Positions 38,162-47,077 of a stretch of 64,000 bases of DNA are shown one piece after another. Below the pieces are notes generated by a model. It did no database searches and had not been told where the DNA came from. It saw nothing but the letters and a program-made list of their open reading frames with translations. Numbering within the stretch: the stretch's first letter is position 1; the number at the start of each line of letters is the position of its first letter. Origin of the DNA: FEN-1219 sp963817615 (lineage in GTDB: Bacteria; Pseudomonadota; Gammaproteobacteria; Steroidobacterales; Rariloculaceae). The DNA lies in NCBI GenBank assembly GCA_963817615.1, contig CAWFPH010000002.1:868001-932000 (forward strand), written 5' to 3'. Position numbers and translations under genes: made by a program.

Positions 38162-39223
38162 TTGGCTCTGCGACAAGTTCAGATCAGCACGCTACGGTCC
38201 ATTGGGGGCGCCCAGCTTTCGCTCCATCCGAGCTGGACCTATCTCGTCGGCGCAAATGGCGCCGGAAAGACCACGGTCCTCGAGGGTATCCATTTGTTGA
38301 GTCGGGGTCGGTCCTTTCGGACACGGCAGCTGCGACGGCTCATCCAACACGGCTGCAGCGGGTTCGCCGTGTTCGGCCAATTGGAGGCGGGGCGCGGGCC
38401 GAGGAGGCTTGGGATTGCACTCGGCCCTGGAGGTATCGAGCGCCGGATTGATGGCGAGGCGGTGCGTTCGACGGGTCTGTTAGCTGAAGCGCTCCCGGTG
38501 CATGTGATCGAGCCGGGGTCGCATGCGCTCGTTGAGGGAGCGCCGAGCGACCGAAGACGCTTTCTGGATTGGGGTGTGTTCCACGTGGAACCCCGATATT
38601 TACGTTGCTGGCGCGATTATCGACGAATCCTCAGCCAGCGAAATGGAGCCTTGAAGCAATCGGGTGGCGCAGAGCTCGATGCTTGGACGAACGCCCTCGT
38701 TGAGGCAGGTGGGCGGGTAAACGAGATCAGGCGCCGCTACGTCGATGAGCTTCGACCGCACGTGGAGGAATTCGGCGCAGCTCTTTTGGCGAGGTCTGTT
38801 CGCATCTTCTACGATCGAGGTTGGAGCGACGCGCTGGAGTTCTCAGAGGCGTTGGATGCGTCTAGAGCCCAGGATAGGAAGCTGGGTGTAACGGGACCCG
38901 GGCCGCATCGAGCGGATCTGAAAATAGAGTTGGAAGGGCACGCGGCAGCGGCTGAAGCGTCGCGAGGCCAGCAAAAGCTTGCGGCCGCGGCTCTCACGCT
39001 CGCGCAGCTTACGCTGCAAGCGGAGAGGGCTGTTCAAGCGAATATCCTGCTACTGGACGACCCTGCGTCGGAGCTCGATGGGGATTCAATGGGACGACTG
39101 ATGGAGGCTGTACGCGGCTTGCATTGTCAGGTCGTAGCCACCGCCCTGGCGCTGCAGCAACTGCCTTCCGATGTGGACCATGAGGCGTTCCACGTGGAAC
39201 GTGGGGTCCTCCGCGCGGTATAA
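38162..39223 (+). CDS. recF: DNA replication and repair protein RecF
   Basis: SMC-like ATPase that loads RecA with RecOR at gaps. Walker A is GANGAGKTTVLEGI and the signature/Walker B region is GQQKLAAAALTLAQ and NILLLDDPASELDG. It has 353 residues from a TTG start that follows the dnaN stop by one base, implying translational coupling. The coding sequence also carries two parS sites (38577-38592 and 39186-39201). Confidence 0.96.
   Translation: MALRQVQISTLRSIGGAQLSLHPSWTYLVGANGAGKTTVLEGIHLLSRGRSFRTRQLRRLIQHGCSGFAVFGQLEAGRGPRRLGIALGPGGIERRIDGEAVRSTGLLAEALPVHVIEPGSHALVEGAPSDRRRFLDWGVFHVEPRYLRCWRDYRRILSQRNGALKQSGGAELDAWTNALVEAGGRVNEIRRRYVDELRPHVEEFGAALLARSVRIFYDRGWSDALEFSEALDASRAQDRKLGVTGPGPHRADLKIELEGHAAAAEASRGQQKLAAAALTLAQLTLQAERAVQANILLLDDPASELDGDSMGRLMEAVRGLHCQVVATALALQQLPSDVDHEAFHVERGVLRAV
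38577..38592. promoter_or_regulatory. parS site 1 (ParB-binding)
   Basis: TGTTCCACGTGGAACC: the 14-bp core GTTCCACGTGGAAC is a perfect palindrome and fits the bacterial parS consensus TGTTnCACGTGnAACA at all but the last base. It lies inside recF, 3.1 kb from the presumed origin. Confidence 0.85.
39186..39201. promoter_or_regulatory. parS site 2 (ParB-binding)
   Basis: CGTTCCACGTGGAACG is a perfect 16-bp palindrome with the same GTTCCACGTGGAAC core, 609 bp after the first site and near the end of recF. Confidence 0.82.
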
Positions 39224-39252
39224 TCGCGATCCCACCACAACCTTCCCACTGG

Positions 39253-41667
39253 ATGAGCCACAACGAGTATACCTCCAAGAATATCAAGGTCTTGAAAGGC
39301 CTCGACGCCGTACGTAAGCGGCCCGGCATGTACATCGGCGATACCGATGACGGAACCGGCCTCCATCACATGGTATTCGAGGTCGTCGACAACTCCGTCG
39401 ATGAGGCGCTGGCCGGATATTGCAAGGAAATTTCAGTCACCATCCATGCCGACGAGTCGATTACCGTGACCGATGATGGTCGCGGAATCCCCGTCGATAT
39501 TCACCCGGAAGAAGGTCGTTCGGCTGCCGAAGTCATCATGACCGTGCTCCATGCGGGCGGAAAGTTCGACGACAACTCTTACAAAGTCTCCGGAGGTCTG
39601 CACGGCGTAGGCGTTTCGGTGGTCAATGCTCTCTCCGAAGTGCTGGTGCTCACAATTTATAGGGGAGGCCACGTTTACGAGCAGACGTACCACCTCGGTG
39701 AGCCTGATGCGTCACTTGCGGCGGTCGGAAAGACGGATCGAAACGGTACGAAGATCCATTTCAAGCCGAGCTCGGCAATCTTTTCGAACATCGAGTTCGA
39801 CTACGACACACTGGCTAAGCGCTTGAGAGAATTATCGTTTTTGAACTCCGGTGTGCGGATCACGCTAACGGACGAACGTGATGACCGCAACGATGTATTT
39901 CAGTTCGCAGGTGGAATCGAGGCCTTCGTCAAGCATCTGAACCGCAATAAGACCCCGATCCATCCCACCGTCATCTACTTTTCCGAGACGCGCGCGCCGA
40001 TTCAAGTGGAGGTCGCGTTGCAATGGAATGACGGCTACCAGGAGGGCATGTTCTGCTACACCAACAACATCCCTCAACGCGATGGAGGCACCCATGTGGC
40101 CGGCTTTCGTGCCGCCCTGACGCGTACGTTGAATGCGTACATCGAGAACGAAGGGATCGGCAAGCGCGAGAAGGTCGCAACGAGCGGTGACGACGCTCGC
40201 GAAGGTCTCACCGCCGTCCTGTCCGTGAAGCTGCCCGATCCGAAGTTCTCGTCGCAAACCAAGGACAAGCTCGTCTCGTCCGAGGTCAAGGCGGTGACGG
40301 AGCAAGTGGTAGCGGCCCGTCTCGAGGAATTCCTCCTCGAGCATCCGACCGAGGCCAAAGGGATCGTCGGGAAAATCATCGAGGCTGCGCGGGCTCGCGA
40401 AGCTGCCCGTAAAGCACGGGAGATGACCCGCCGGAAGGGAGCGCTGGATGTGGCGGGCCTGCCGGGGAAGCTCGCCGATTGTCAGGAGAAGGACCCCGCT
40501 CTGTCGGAGCTATTCCTGGTGGAGGGTGATTCGGCAGGTGGATCCGCGAAACAAGGCCGGGACCGAAGAACCCAGGCAGTCCTACCACTCAAAGGCAAAA
40601 TTCTCAATGTCGAGAAGGCACGGTTCGATAAAATGCTGCAGTCGCAGGAGGTCGGCACACTGATTACCGCGCTCGGGTGCGGTATCGGCCGCGACGAGTT
40701 CGACGTCAACAACCTCCGTTACCACCGCATCATCATCATGACCGATGCCGACGTAGACGGTTCCCACATTCGCACGCTGCTCCTCACGTTCTTCTATCGG
40801 CAGATGCGTGAGCTGATCGAACGGGGCCACGTCTACATCGCCCAGCCACCCTTGTATAAGCTCAAGCGCGGCAAGCAGGAACACTACGTCAAGGACGATG
40901 CCGAGCTGAACTCCCTGCTGCTGACGAGCGCGACCGCCGATGCGGTGCTTTACCCGCGTGCCGGCGCTGAACCCGTCACAGGGAAGATGCTCGAGAACCT
41001 GGCTCTCCATTACATGGAGGCGAACTCGATCATCCAACGATGGGGCAAGCGATATGACGCCAACGTCCTGCGCGCTCTCATGTACCTTCCTGAAATCACT
41101 CCTGAGAACTTCGAAAACTCGGAGTCGCGGGGCCGATGGAGCGCGCAGCTCGAGGAGCGTTTGAAGGGGCTGAACGGCGGTGCCGCGAAGTATCGAGTGC
41201 ACGCGCAGGCGGGAAGTGACACCACCGACGCGGGCGTACTCGTCACGCGTGAGCATCACGGGATAGTGGCGACGAAGGCTCTTCACCAAGGATTCTTTCG
41301 ATCTCCGGAGTACCGGCGGCTCGCTGCGATCGGTACGGAGCTCAAGGACTTGGGCGGTCCCGGTGCGGTCGTAGAGCGCGGCAAGGATCGCCACGACGTC
41401 TCTTCCTTCGCCGAGGCTATCGACTGGTTGATGGCTCAAGCGAAGCAGGGCCAAAGCATTCAACGCTATAAGGGCCTCGGAGAGATGAACCCCGACCAGC
41501 TTTGGGAAACCACGGTCAATCCCGAGACGCGCCGGCTGATGCAAGTGCGGATCGAGGATGCGGTCGCCGCCGACGAGATCTTCACGACGCTCATGGGCGA
41601 CGAGGTGGAGCCGCGGCGCGACTTCATCGAGCGCAATGCCCTCGCCGTTGCGAACCTCGACGTCTGA
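39253..41667 (+). CDS. gyrB: DNA gyrase subunit B
   Basis: ATPase subunit of gyrase. The GHKL ATP site has VVDNSVDEALAGY, DDGRGIPVDIH and HAGGKFDDNSYKVSGGLHGVG. The Toprim domain has LVEGDSAGGSAKQGRDR and MTDADVDGSHI. It has 804 residues (804 in E. coli), including the long gammaproteobacterial insert in the Toprim region. It is preceded by 29 bp after recF and ends 15 bp from the convergent plsC. Confidence 0.98.
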   Translation: MSHNEYTSKNIKVLKGLDAVRKRPGMYIGDTDDGTGLHHMVFEVVDNSVDEALAGYCKEISVTIHADESITVTDDGRGIPVDIHPEEGRSAAEVIMTVLHAGGKFDDNSYKVSGGLHGVGVSVVNALSEVLVLTIYRGGHVYEQTYHLGEPDASLAAVGKTDRNGTKIHFKPSSAIFSNIEFDYDTLAKRLRELSFLNSGVRITLTDERDDRNDVFQFAGGIEAFVKHLNRNKTPIHPTVIYFSETRAPIQVEVALQWNDGYQEGMFCYTNNIPQRDGGTHVAGFRAALTRTLNAYIENEGIGKREKVATSGDDAREGLTAVLSVKLPDPKFSSQTKDKLVSSEVKAVTEQVVAARLEEFLLEHPTEAKGIVGKIIEAARAREAARKAREMTRRKGALDVAGLPGKLADCQEKDPALSELFLVEGDSAGGSAKQGRDRRTQAVLPLKGKILNVEKARFDKMLQSQEVGTLITALGCGIGRDEFDVNNLRYHRIIIMTDADVDGSHIRTLLLTFFYRQMRELIERGHVYIAQPPLYKLKRGKQEHYVKDDAELNSLLLTSATADAVLYPRAGAEPVTGKMLENLALHYMEANSIIQRWGKRYDANVLRALMYLPEITPENFENSESRGRWSAQLEERLKGLNGGAAKYRVHAQAGSDTTDAGVLVTREHHGIVATKALHQGFFRSPEYRRLAAIGTELKDLGGPGAVVERGKDRHDVSSFAEAIDWLMAQAKQGQSIQRYKGLGEMNPDQLWETTVNPETRRLMQVRIEDAVAADEIFTTLMGDEVEPRRDFIERNALAVANLDV

Positions 41668-41682
41668 GTCTGCGGCGAGCCG

Positions 41683-42435
41683 TTACGATCTCGCGCCGTC
41701 GCTTTCGAGAACGGTGGCCTCCGGTCGGCCGCTGAGCTCTGCGACCTTTGTCTCGATCCAGCGCTGCGCGGCTTCGTTGAGCGCGCGCGCGTCGACGTCA
41801 CGCGCATCGATCGGAGGCCCGATCACTAATCGAATCGTCCCGGGCCGCTTCAGCCAGCCCCTGCGGGGCCAAAATTCCCCCGCATTGTGGGCGACGGGCA
41901 CGATTGATCGCCCGGCCGTGCTAGCAAGCAATGCTCCACTAATCCCATAGCGGCGGGTCGTGCCCACCGGAAGCCGCGTACCCTCCGGAAAGACCATCAC
42001 CCACAGCCCGTCCTCGAGCCTTTTCCTTCCTTGCTCCAACACTTGCTGCACGGCGGCGCGCCCGCCTTTTCGATCTATCGCAATCGGCTTGAGCATGAAT
42101 AGCACCCAGCCGAATATCGGGATCCGCAACAGCTCTCGTTTGAGGACCCACGTTTGATGCGGAAAGATTTGCAGTTGCGCGAGGGTTTCCCACGTTGAAG
42201 AGTGCTTCATCAACACAACGGAACTTTCTGCCGGCAAATGTTCCCGCCCTTCCACGACGTAGCGCAGGTCACACAGCAACTGGAGCGCTCCAAGCACGGC
42301 ACTGACCCACCAGGAACCGACCCGATAGACCGCCCGGTAGCCGAGCGGAATCGCCGCAAATGCAAGGGCCGCGTACGCGGGTACCGACAGAACGAAAAAT
42401 AGATTGAAGGCGACCGAGCCGAGCACCGCTTTCAT
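41683..42435 (-). CDS. plsC: 1-acyl-sn-glycerol-3-phosphate acyltransferase
   Basis: Membrane acyltransferase that makes phosphatidic acid from lysophosphatidic acid. An N-terminal membrane segment (NLFFVLSVPAYAALAFAAIP) precedes block I KHSSTWE, the variant of HX4D with glutamate known from this subgroup, and block III FPEGTR. It has 250 residues. It overlaps the end of gmhB by ATGA. The order gyrB-plsC-gmhB-glycyl-tRNA synthetase matches Pseudomonas. Confidence 0.93.
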   Translation of the reverse strand: MKAVLGSVAFNLFFVLSVPAYAALAFAAIPLGYRAVYRVGSWWVSAVLGALQLLCDLRYVVEGREHLPAESSVVLMKHSSTWETLAQLQIFPHQTWVLKRELLRIPIFGWVLFMLKPIAIDRKGGRAAVQQVLEQGRKRLEDGLWVMVFPEGTRLPVGTTRRYGISGALLASTAGRSIVPVAHNAGEFWPRRGWLKRPGTIRLVIGPPIDARDVDARALNEAAQRWIETKVAELSGRPEATVLESDGARS

Positions 42436-42998
42436 ATCGGGCTCAACCCCGGGGCAAGCAGCGCCGCCGCCGCTGCTCGCAAATCCGGGAATATTTCGAC
42501 GCTCCGGTCCTGGAGCGCCGCCGCGGTAACGGTGCCGCCGCCGGTCAACACGAGGACAGGCCGAGCGCCGACCGCCACGGCTAGGTCGACGTCGCTCCGC
42601 TTATCGCCGATGAGGGGTACGCCCGCCGCCCCAATCCCGAGCTCACGCTCGAGTCTTCGCACGAGCCCCACGCGCGGCTTGCGGCACTCGCATTCTTCCT
42701 CAGGACCATGCGGACAGTAATAGATTCCGGCGAGATCGCCGCCTGCCGCTCGAATGACCCGCAACATGTGCGCATTGATGTCTCGCAGCGTCGCTTCGCT
42801 CAACAGCCCTCGTGCGACGCCGGACTGGTTCGTCACGACCGCGATTCGGCACCCCGCATGGTGCAACGCGGCGATCGCGTCGAGGCTGCCGGGGATGGGC
42901 CGCCATTCGTCCACGGACTTGATGAACGCGGCCGAGTCCTCGTTGATCACACCGTCGCGGTCAAGCAGCACGAGCGCCGGAACGCCTCGCCGGCTCAT
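42432..42998 (-). CDS. gmhB: D-glycero-beta-D-manno-heptose-1,7-bisphosphate 7-phosphatase
   Basis: HAD-family phosphatase in ADP-heptose synthesis for LPS core. It has LLDRDGVIN (DxDxV), VVTNQSGVARG, the zinc-binding CPHGPEEECECRKP (Cys-His-Cys-Cys) and GDKRSDVDLA. It has 188 residues from the ATG at 42998, which overlaps the stop of the tRNA synthetase gene (ATGA). A related HisB-type phosphatase role is less likely given the neighbours. Confidence 0.93.
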   Translation of the reverse strand: MSRRGVPALVLLDRDGVINEDSAAFIKSVDEWRPIPGSLDAIAALHHAGCRIAVVTNQSGVARGLLSEATLRDINAHMLRVIRAAGGDLAGIYYCPHGPEEECECRKPRVGLVRRLERELGIGAAGVPLIGDKRSDVDLAVAVGARPVLVLTGGGTVTAAALQDRSVEIFPDLRAAAAALLAPGLSPI

Positions 42999-44554
42999 TT
43001 GATCCGATCGACGAGCCACGCTTCGAGCGCATCCTCCGCCAGCCGAATCTGCTCGCAGGTGTCGCGGTCGCGTACGGTGACGGTTCCATCGGCGAGCGTC
43101 TGGCCATCGACGGTCACGCAAAACGGCGTCCCGGCCTCGTCCTGACGCCGATAGCGGCGGCCGATGGCTCCCTTCTCGTCGTAGAACACGCTGTGGCGCT
43201 TCTTGAGGTCCCGATAGATCGCGAGCGCACGCTCGGGCATACCCTCCTTCTTGACGAGCGGGAAGACCGCGGCCTTCAACGGTGCAAGCCGCGGATGCAA
43301 CTTGAGTACGGTGCGCGCTTCGCCACCCACCTCGTCCTCGTTGTACGCATCGCACAGGAACGCAAGCGTCGCTCGGTCCGCGCCGGCCGACGGCTCGATC
43401 ACATGCGGCAGGTACCGGCGGCGTTCGGGATCGGGCTCTTGGTCATCGAAGTACCGTAAGTCCTTGCCGCTCGCCTCCATATGCCGTCGTAAATCGAAGT
43501 CCGTACGATTGGCGATGCCCTCGAGCTCGCTACGGCCAAAAGGGAAATCGTATTCGACGTCTGCGCATCCCGCCGCATAGTGAGCGAGCTCGTCCGGCTC
43601 GTGCTCGCGTAGATGCAAGTTCACCTGACGGAGGCCGAGATCGACGTACCAGCGATAGCGCCTGTCGCGCCAATACCGATACCACGCTGCGGCTTCGTGC
43701 GGTGCACAGAAGAACTCGATCTCCATCTGCTCGAACTCGCGGCTGCGGAATGTGAAATTGCGCGGATTGATCTCGTTGCGGAACGCCTTGCCGATTTGTC
43801 CGATCCCGAATGGAACGCGCACACGGGCCGTATCACAGACATTCTTGAAGTTCACGAAGATCCCTTGCGCCGTTTCAGGCCGCAAGTAAGTCACGCTCGA
43901 GTTGTCCTCGAGCGCCCCCACGTGCGTCTTGAACATCAAATTGAACGCTCGCGGAGCCGTTAACGTGCCCGGTTTCTCCGCGCCGGGTGCGAGGACCTTG
44001 GCGCGCAGCTGTTCGTCCTCCAAAGCCCCGGGCACGGGCAGCACCACAGCCGGCCGCTCGCGATGCGCCTTCTGCAATGCAGCCACGCGCTTTCGATGCG
44101 GAGCGATGAGGTCGGCGTCGGCACTCTTGCCGACCTCTCCGGGCGCCGCGAACAGCAGATCATCGCTTACCTGCATCGAACCATCGGGATCCTGGAAGCC
44201 AATGCGATATACGACGAGTTGGTCGGCCCGATACCGATTGCGCGTCTCCCGGTCGTCGACCATCGGGTCACTGAAACCGCCGACATGGCCGCTGGCCTCC
44301 CAGACCCTCGGGTTCATCAGCAGTGAAGTGTCGAGCCCGACCATTCCGAAGGGCCCGGGGGTGTCGGAGGCCTGCGCCGTCTCGTCGTGGCTCCCGACCA
44401 TGTCGTCCCACCACGCTTGCTTGACGTTGCGCTTGAGCTCGACGCCCAGCGGACCGTAATCCCAGCAGCCGTTGAGCCCGCCGTAAATCTCGCTGGAAGG
44501 GAAAACGAAACCTCGCCGCTTGCACAGCGATACGATCTTTTCCATGAAATCCAT
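42995..44554 (-). CDS. glyQS: Glycyl-tRNA synthetase, single-chain (alpha2) type
   Basis: Charges tRNA-Gly. The 519-residue chain is the homodimeric, eukaryote/archaea/Gram-positive form: it opens MEKIVSLCKRRGFVFPSSEIYGGLNG, has YLRPETAQGIFVNFKNV, motif 2 FRNEINPRNFTFRSREFEQMEIEFF, motif 3 SAGADRATLAFL and a C-terminal anticodon domain starting LAPLKAAVFPLVKKEG. The start is the ATG at 44554 after AGGGAGG; a longer frame to 44893 runs into the glnA control region. Gammaproteobacteria usually have the unrelated glyQ/glyS (alpha2beta2) pair at this exact position upstream of gmhB and plsC. Confidence 0.95.
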   Translation of the reverse strand: MDFMEKIVSLCKRRGFVFPSSEIYGGLNGCWDYGPLGVELKRNVKQAWWDDMVGSHDETAQASDTPGPFGMVGLDTSLLMNPRVWEASGHVGGFSDPMVDDRETRNRYRADQLVVYRIGFQDPDGSMQVSDDLLFAAPGEVGKSADADLIAPHRKRVAALQKAHRERPAVVLPVPGALEDEQLRAKVLAPGAEKPGTLTAPRAFNLMFKTHVGALEDNSSVTYLRPETAQGIFVNFKNVCDTARVRVPFGIGQIGKAFRNEINPRNFTFRSREFEQMEIEFFCAPHEAAAWYRYWRDRRYRWYVDLGLRQVNLHLREHEPDELAHYAAGCADVEYDFPFGRSELEGIANRTDFDLRRHMEASGKDLRYFDDQEPDPERRRYLPHVIEPSAGADRATLAFLCDAYNEDEVGGEARTVLKLHPRLAPLKAAVFPLVKKEGMPERALAIYRDLKKRHSVFYDEKGAIGRRYRRQDEAGTPFCVTVDGQTLADGTVTVRDRDTCEQIRLAEDALEAWLVDRIK

Positions 44555-44705
44555 GACGCCTCCCTGTCGGGCGCGCTCGAAAGCGCGCCAGTATAGCCAT
44601 CGCTCCGCGCTCACGCGTGGCCGCGGCCCTTTCGTAGCCCCATAGCTCGCAAAGCTACGGCTGCGAACGACGATCCACCGTTGCTCCCGAGAGCCTATCG
44701 CTACC

Positions 44706-44720
44706 GCACCGGCATAGGGC
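44706..44720 (+). promoter_or_regulatory. NtrC (GlnG) binding site, distal
   Basis: GCACC-N5-AGGGC matches 8 of 10 fixed bases of the NtrC consensus GCACY-N5-GGTGC. It is centred about 130 bp upstream of the predicted glnA transcription start and pairs with the copy at 44738. Confidence 0.6.
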
Positions 44721-44737
44721 ATTATGCGTCTCGATCC

Positions 44738-44752
44738 GCACCGTAATAGGGC
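44738..44752 (+). promoter_or_regulatory. NtrC (GlnG) binding site, proximal
   Basis: GCACC-N5-AGGGC, with the same half-sites as the distal site, 32 bp away, i.e. three helical turns on the same face of DNA. The two enhancer sites of E. coli glnA have the same spacing. Confidence 0.6.
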
Positions 44753-44816
44753 CTTCCCTGCGCGCGCCCGCGAGCGAATCGCTGCTGAAACAAGGACTTG
44801 ATTCCACTCGGGCGTT

Positions 44817-44832
44817 TGGCACAGGAAGTGCA
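44817..44832 (+). promoter_or_regulatory. Sigma-54 promoter of glnA
   Basis: TGGCACAGGAAGTGCA agrees with the -24/-12 consensus TGGCACGrnnnTTGCw, including the invariant GG and GC with correct spacing. Transcription should start near 44843, giving an ~86-nt leader. Confidence 0.8.
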
Positions 44833-44928
44833 CAGGGACCGGCTCTATAACAGGGCAAACTGCCACAGCGCCTGCAGAGGGCGCTGCGCACATAAACGAC
44901 TTCAGAGATCAACCGGAGGAAATTCGTC

Positions 44929-46338
44929 ATGTCGCCAGCCGACGTTCTCAAGCTAATGAAGGAAAAAGGGGTCAAGTTCGTCGACTTACGGCTGACGGAC
45001 ACGCGAGGCAAGGAACAGCACGTTACGGTGCCCGGACACGCGGTCGATACGAGCTTTTTCGAGGACGGGAAGATGTTCGACGGCTCCTCGATCGCCGGTT
45101 GGAAGGGCATCAACGAGTCGGACATGATTCTCATGCCCGATCCATCGACCGCAGTGCTCGATCCGTTTACCGAAGAACCCACGCTCAACGTTCGCTGCGA
45201 CGTCATCGAGCCGTCGACGATGCAAGGGTACGAGCGCGATCCGCGGTCCGCCGCGAAACGAGCCGAGGCCTACATGCGTTCGACGGGCGTCGCCGACGAG
45301 GCGTTCTTCGGTCCTGAAAACGAGTTTTTCATTTTCGATGACGTCCGTTGGTCGTCGCAGATGCAGGGAGCCTTTTATGCGATCGACTCGTCCGAGGGCG
45401 CCTGGCAGAGCGGCAAAGAGATCGACGACGGCAACATGGGCCACCGCCCGACGGTGAAGGGCGGCTACTTCCCTGTCCCACCCGTCGACTCGCTGCAGGA
45501 CATCCGGGCTGCGATGTGCCTCGCCCTCGAGGAAATGGGACTGGTTGTCGAAGTCCACCATCACGAGGTGGCGACGGCCGGACAATGCGAGATCGGCGTC
45601 AAATTCGGCTCGCTCGTGAAGAAGGCCGACGACGTCATGACGCTGAAATATGTCGTCCAAAATGTGGCGCACAGCTACGGCAAGACGGCTACCTTCATGC
45701 CGAAGCCGCTGATAGGTGACAACGGCAGCGGCATGCACGTACACCAGTCGCTCGCGAAGGGCGGCAAGAACTTGTTCACCGGCGACATGTACGGCGGCCT
45801 CTCGCAAACCGCCCTGTATTACATTGGCGGCATCTTGAAGCATGCGCACGCCATCAACGCGTTCACCAACGCATCCACGAACAGCTACAAGCGGCTCGTG
45901 AAGGGCTTCGAGGCGCCTACACTGCTCGCCTATTCGGCGCGCAATCGTTCGGCGTCCATGCGAATTCCCTATGTTACGAATCCCAAGGCGCGGCGGATCG
46001 AAGTGCGCTTCCCCGACAGCAGCGCAAATCCTTACTTCGCCTTTACGGCGATGCTCATGGCCGGTCTCGACGGTATCGCGAATAAGATCAATCCGGGCTC
46101 ACCGCACGATAAGGACCTGTACGACCTGCCGCCCGAAGAGGAGAAGGCGATTCCGACCGTGTCGTTCTCGCTGCAGCAGTCGCTGGAGGCGCTCGACAAG
46201 GACCGCGCCTTCCTCACGGTGGGCGACGTGCTGAGCGACTCCACGATCGATGCCTACATCGGGCTCAAAGAGCAGGAGATCACGAAGTTCGCGATCACGC
46301 CGCACCCGGTCGAGTTCGAGATGTATTACAGCCTTTGA
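44929..46338 (+). CDS. glnA: Glutamine synthetase, type I
   Basis: Makes glutamine from glutamate, ammonia and ATP. It has 469 residues, equal to E. coli GlnA. It has FDGSSIAGWKGI, FGPENEFFIFD, the ATP-binding KPLIGDNGSGMHVHQSL, and NRSASMRIP. The tyrosine of KDLYDLPPEE is the conserved adenylylation site, so activity is probably controlled by GlnE. The ribosome site GGAGGA precedes the ATG. Expression is predicted to depend on sigma-54 and NtrC. Confidence 0.98.
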   Translation: MSPADVLKLMKEKGVKFVDLRLTDTRGKEQHVTVPGHAVDTSFFEDGKMFDGSSIAGWKGINESDMILMPDPSTAVLDPFTEEPTLNVRCDVIEPSTMQGYERDPRSAAKRAEAYMRSTGVADEAFFGPENEFFIFDDVRWSSQMQGAFYAIDSSEGAWQSGKEIDDGNMGHRPTVKGGYFPVPPVDSLQDIRAAMCLALEEMGLVVEVHHHEVATAGQCEIGVKFGSLVKKADDVMTLKYVVQNVAHSYGKTATFMPKPLIGDNGSGMHVHQSLAKGGKNLFTGDMYGGLSQTALYYIGGILKHAHAINAFTNASTNSYKRLVKGFEAPTLLAYSARNRSASMRIPYVTNPKARRIEVRFPDSSANPYFAFTAMLMAGLDGIANKINPGSPHDKDLYDLPPEEEKAIPTVSFSLQQSLEALDKDRAFLTVGDVLSDSTIDAYIGLKEQEITKFAITPHPVEFEMYYSL

Positions 46339-46377
46339 GCGGATCTGCTTCGGCCGCTTCTGTCAAACCCAAAGCGT

Positions 46378-46400
46378 GGCGGGGTTCTCAGAATCCCGCC
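46378..46400 (+). terminator. Hairpin after glnA
   Basis: A 10-bp stem (GGCGGGGTTC paired with GAATCCCGCC, one G-T pair) with a 3-nt loop starts 40 nt after the glnA stop. No T-run follows. It could attenuate read-through so that glnA is made in excess over glnL-glnG, as in enteric bacteria. Confidence 0.55.
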
Positions 46401-46442
46401 CGCCGGTTGGCTTGAGGAGACCGTTAGCGCTAATCTTGGAGT

Positions 46443-47015
46443 ATGCGTAAGTGGCTGATCCTGTTGTCCACGTTGTCGGTGACCGGCGCAACGGCCGCGC
46501 CGGCTTGGACCTGGGTGGACAGCAGCGGGCAGCGGCATTATTCGGATCGACCGGTGCCGGGCGCCAAGCAGGTCGAGCTCGCGGGCGCCCAAACGTTCGA
46601 TGCGCCGGCGCGACCAGCCGCACCAGCTGCGTCCGATTCGAAGACCCCGCAACGACAGACGCCGGCTGCGAAAGAGGCTTATACGTTATTCAACATCGTG
46701 AGCCCGACTCAACAGCAAACGCTGTGGAACATCGGTGCGACCTTGCCCGTGCAAGTTGCACTCGAGCCCGGGCTGCAGACCGGCGATCACCTCGACGTGT
46801 TTCTCGACGGGCAACGCAAGGACCTCAGCGAGACGACGACGCAGTTCTCGGTGCCCGACGTGTTTCGGGGCATCCACACGATTCAAGCGGTGATCATCGA
46901 TTCGAGCGGAATGGAAGTGTTGCGCTCGCTCGCCACGACGTTCATGGTCCAGCAAACGAGCGTCCAGAATCCGAACTCGCTCCCCGGACGAACGCGGCAG
47001 CAGGCCGGCAACTAG
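46443..47015 (+). CDS. DUF4124 domain-containing exported protein
   Basis: A 190-residue protein with an N-terminal signal peptide (MRKWLILLSTLSVTGATAAPA). It is followed by the DUF4124 core WTWVDSSGQRHYSDRPVPGAKQVEL, then a Pro/Ala-rich linker and a beta-rich domain (VALEPGLQTGDHLDVFLDG... FRGIHTIQAVIID). The role is unknown. Genes of this type are often found between glnA and glnL in Pseudomonas and Xanthomonas relatives, so the position is conserved although no link to nitrogen control is known. Confidence 0.8.
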   Translation: MRKWLILLSTLSVTGATAAPAWTWVDSSGQRHYSDRPVPGAKQVELAGAQTFDAPARPAAPAASDSKTPQRQTPAAKEAYTLFNIVSPTQQQTLWNIGATLPVQVALEPGLQTGDHLDVFLDGQRKDLSETTTQFSVPDVFRGIHTIQAVIIDSSGMEVLRSLATTFMVQQTSVQNPNSLPGRTRQQAGN

Positions 47016-47077
47016 CGGCGGGCTACGAGCCCGTCGGATCTTCGCGTCGATCCCGTCAGGCGCCGGACCCCGACGAC

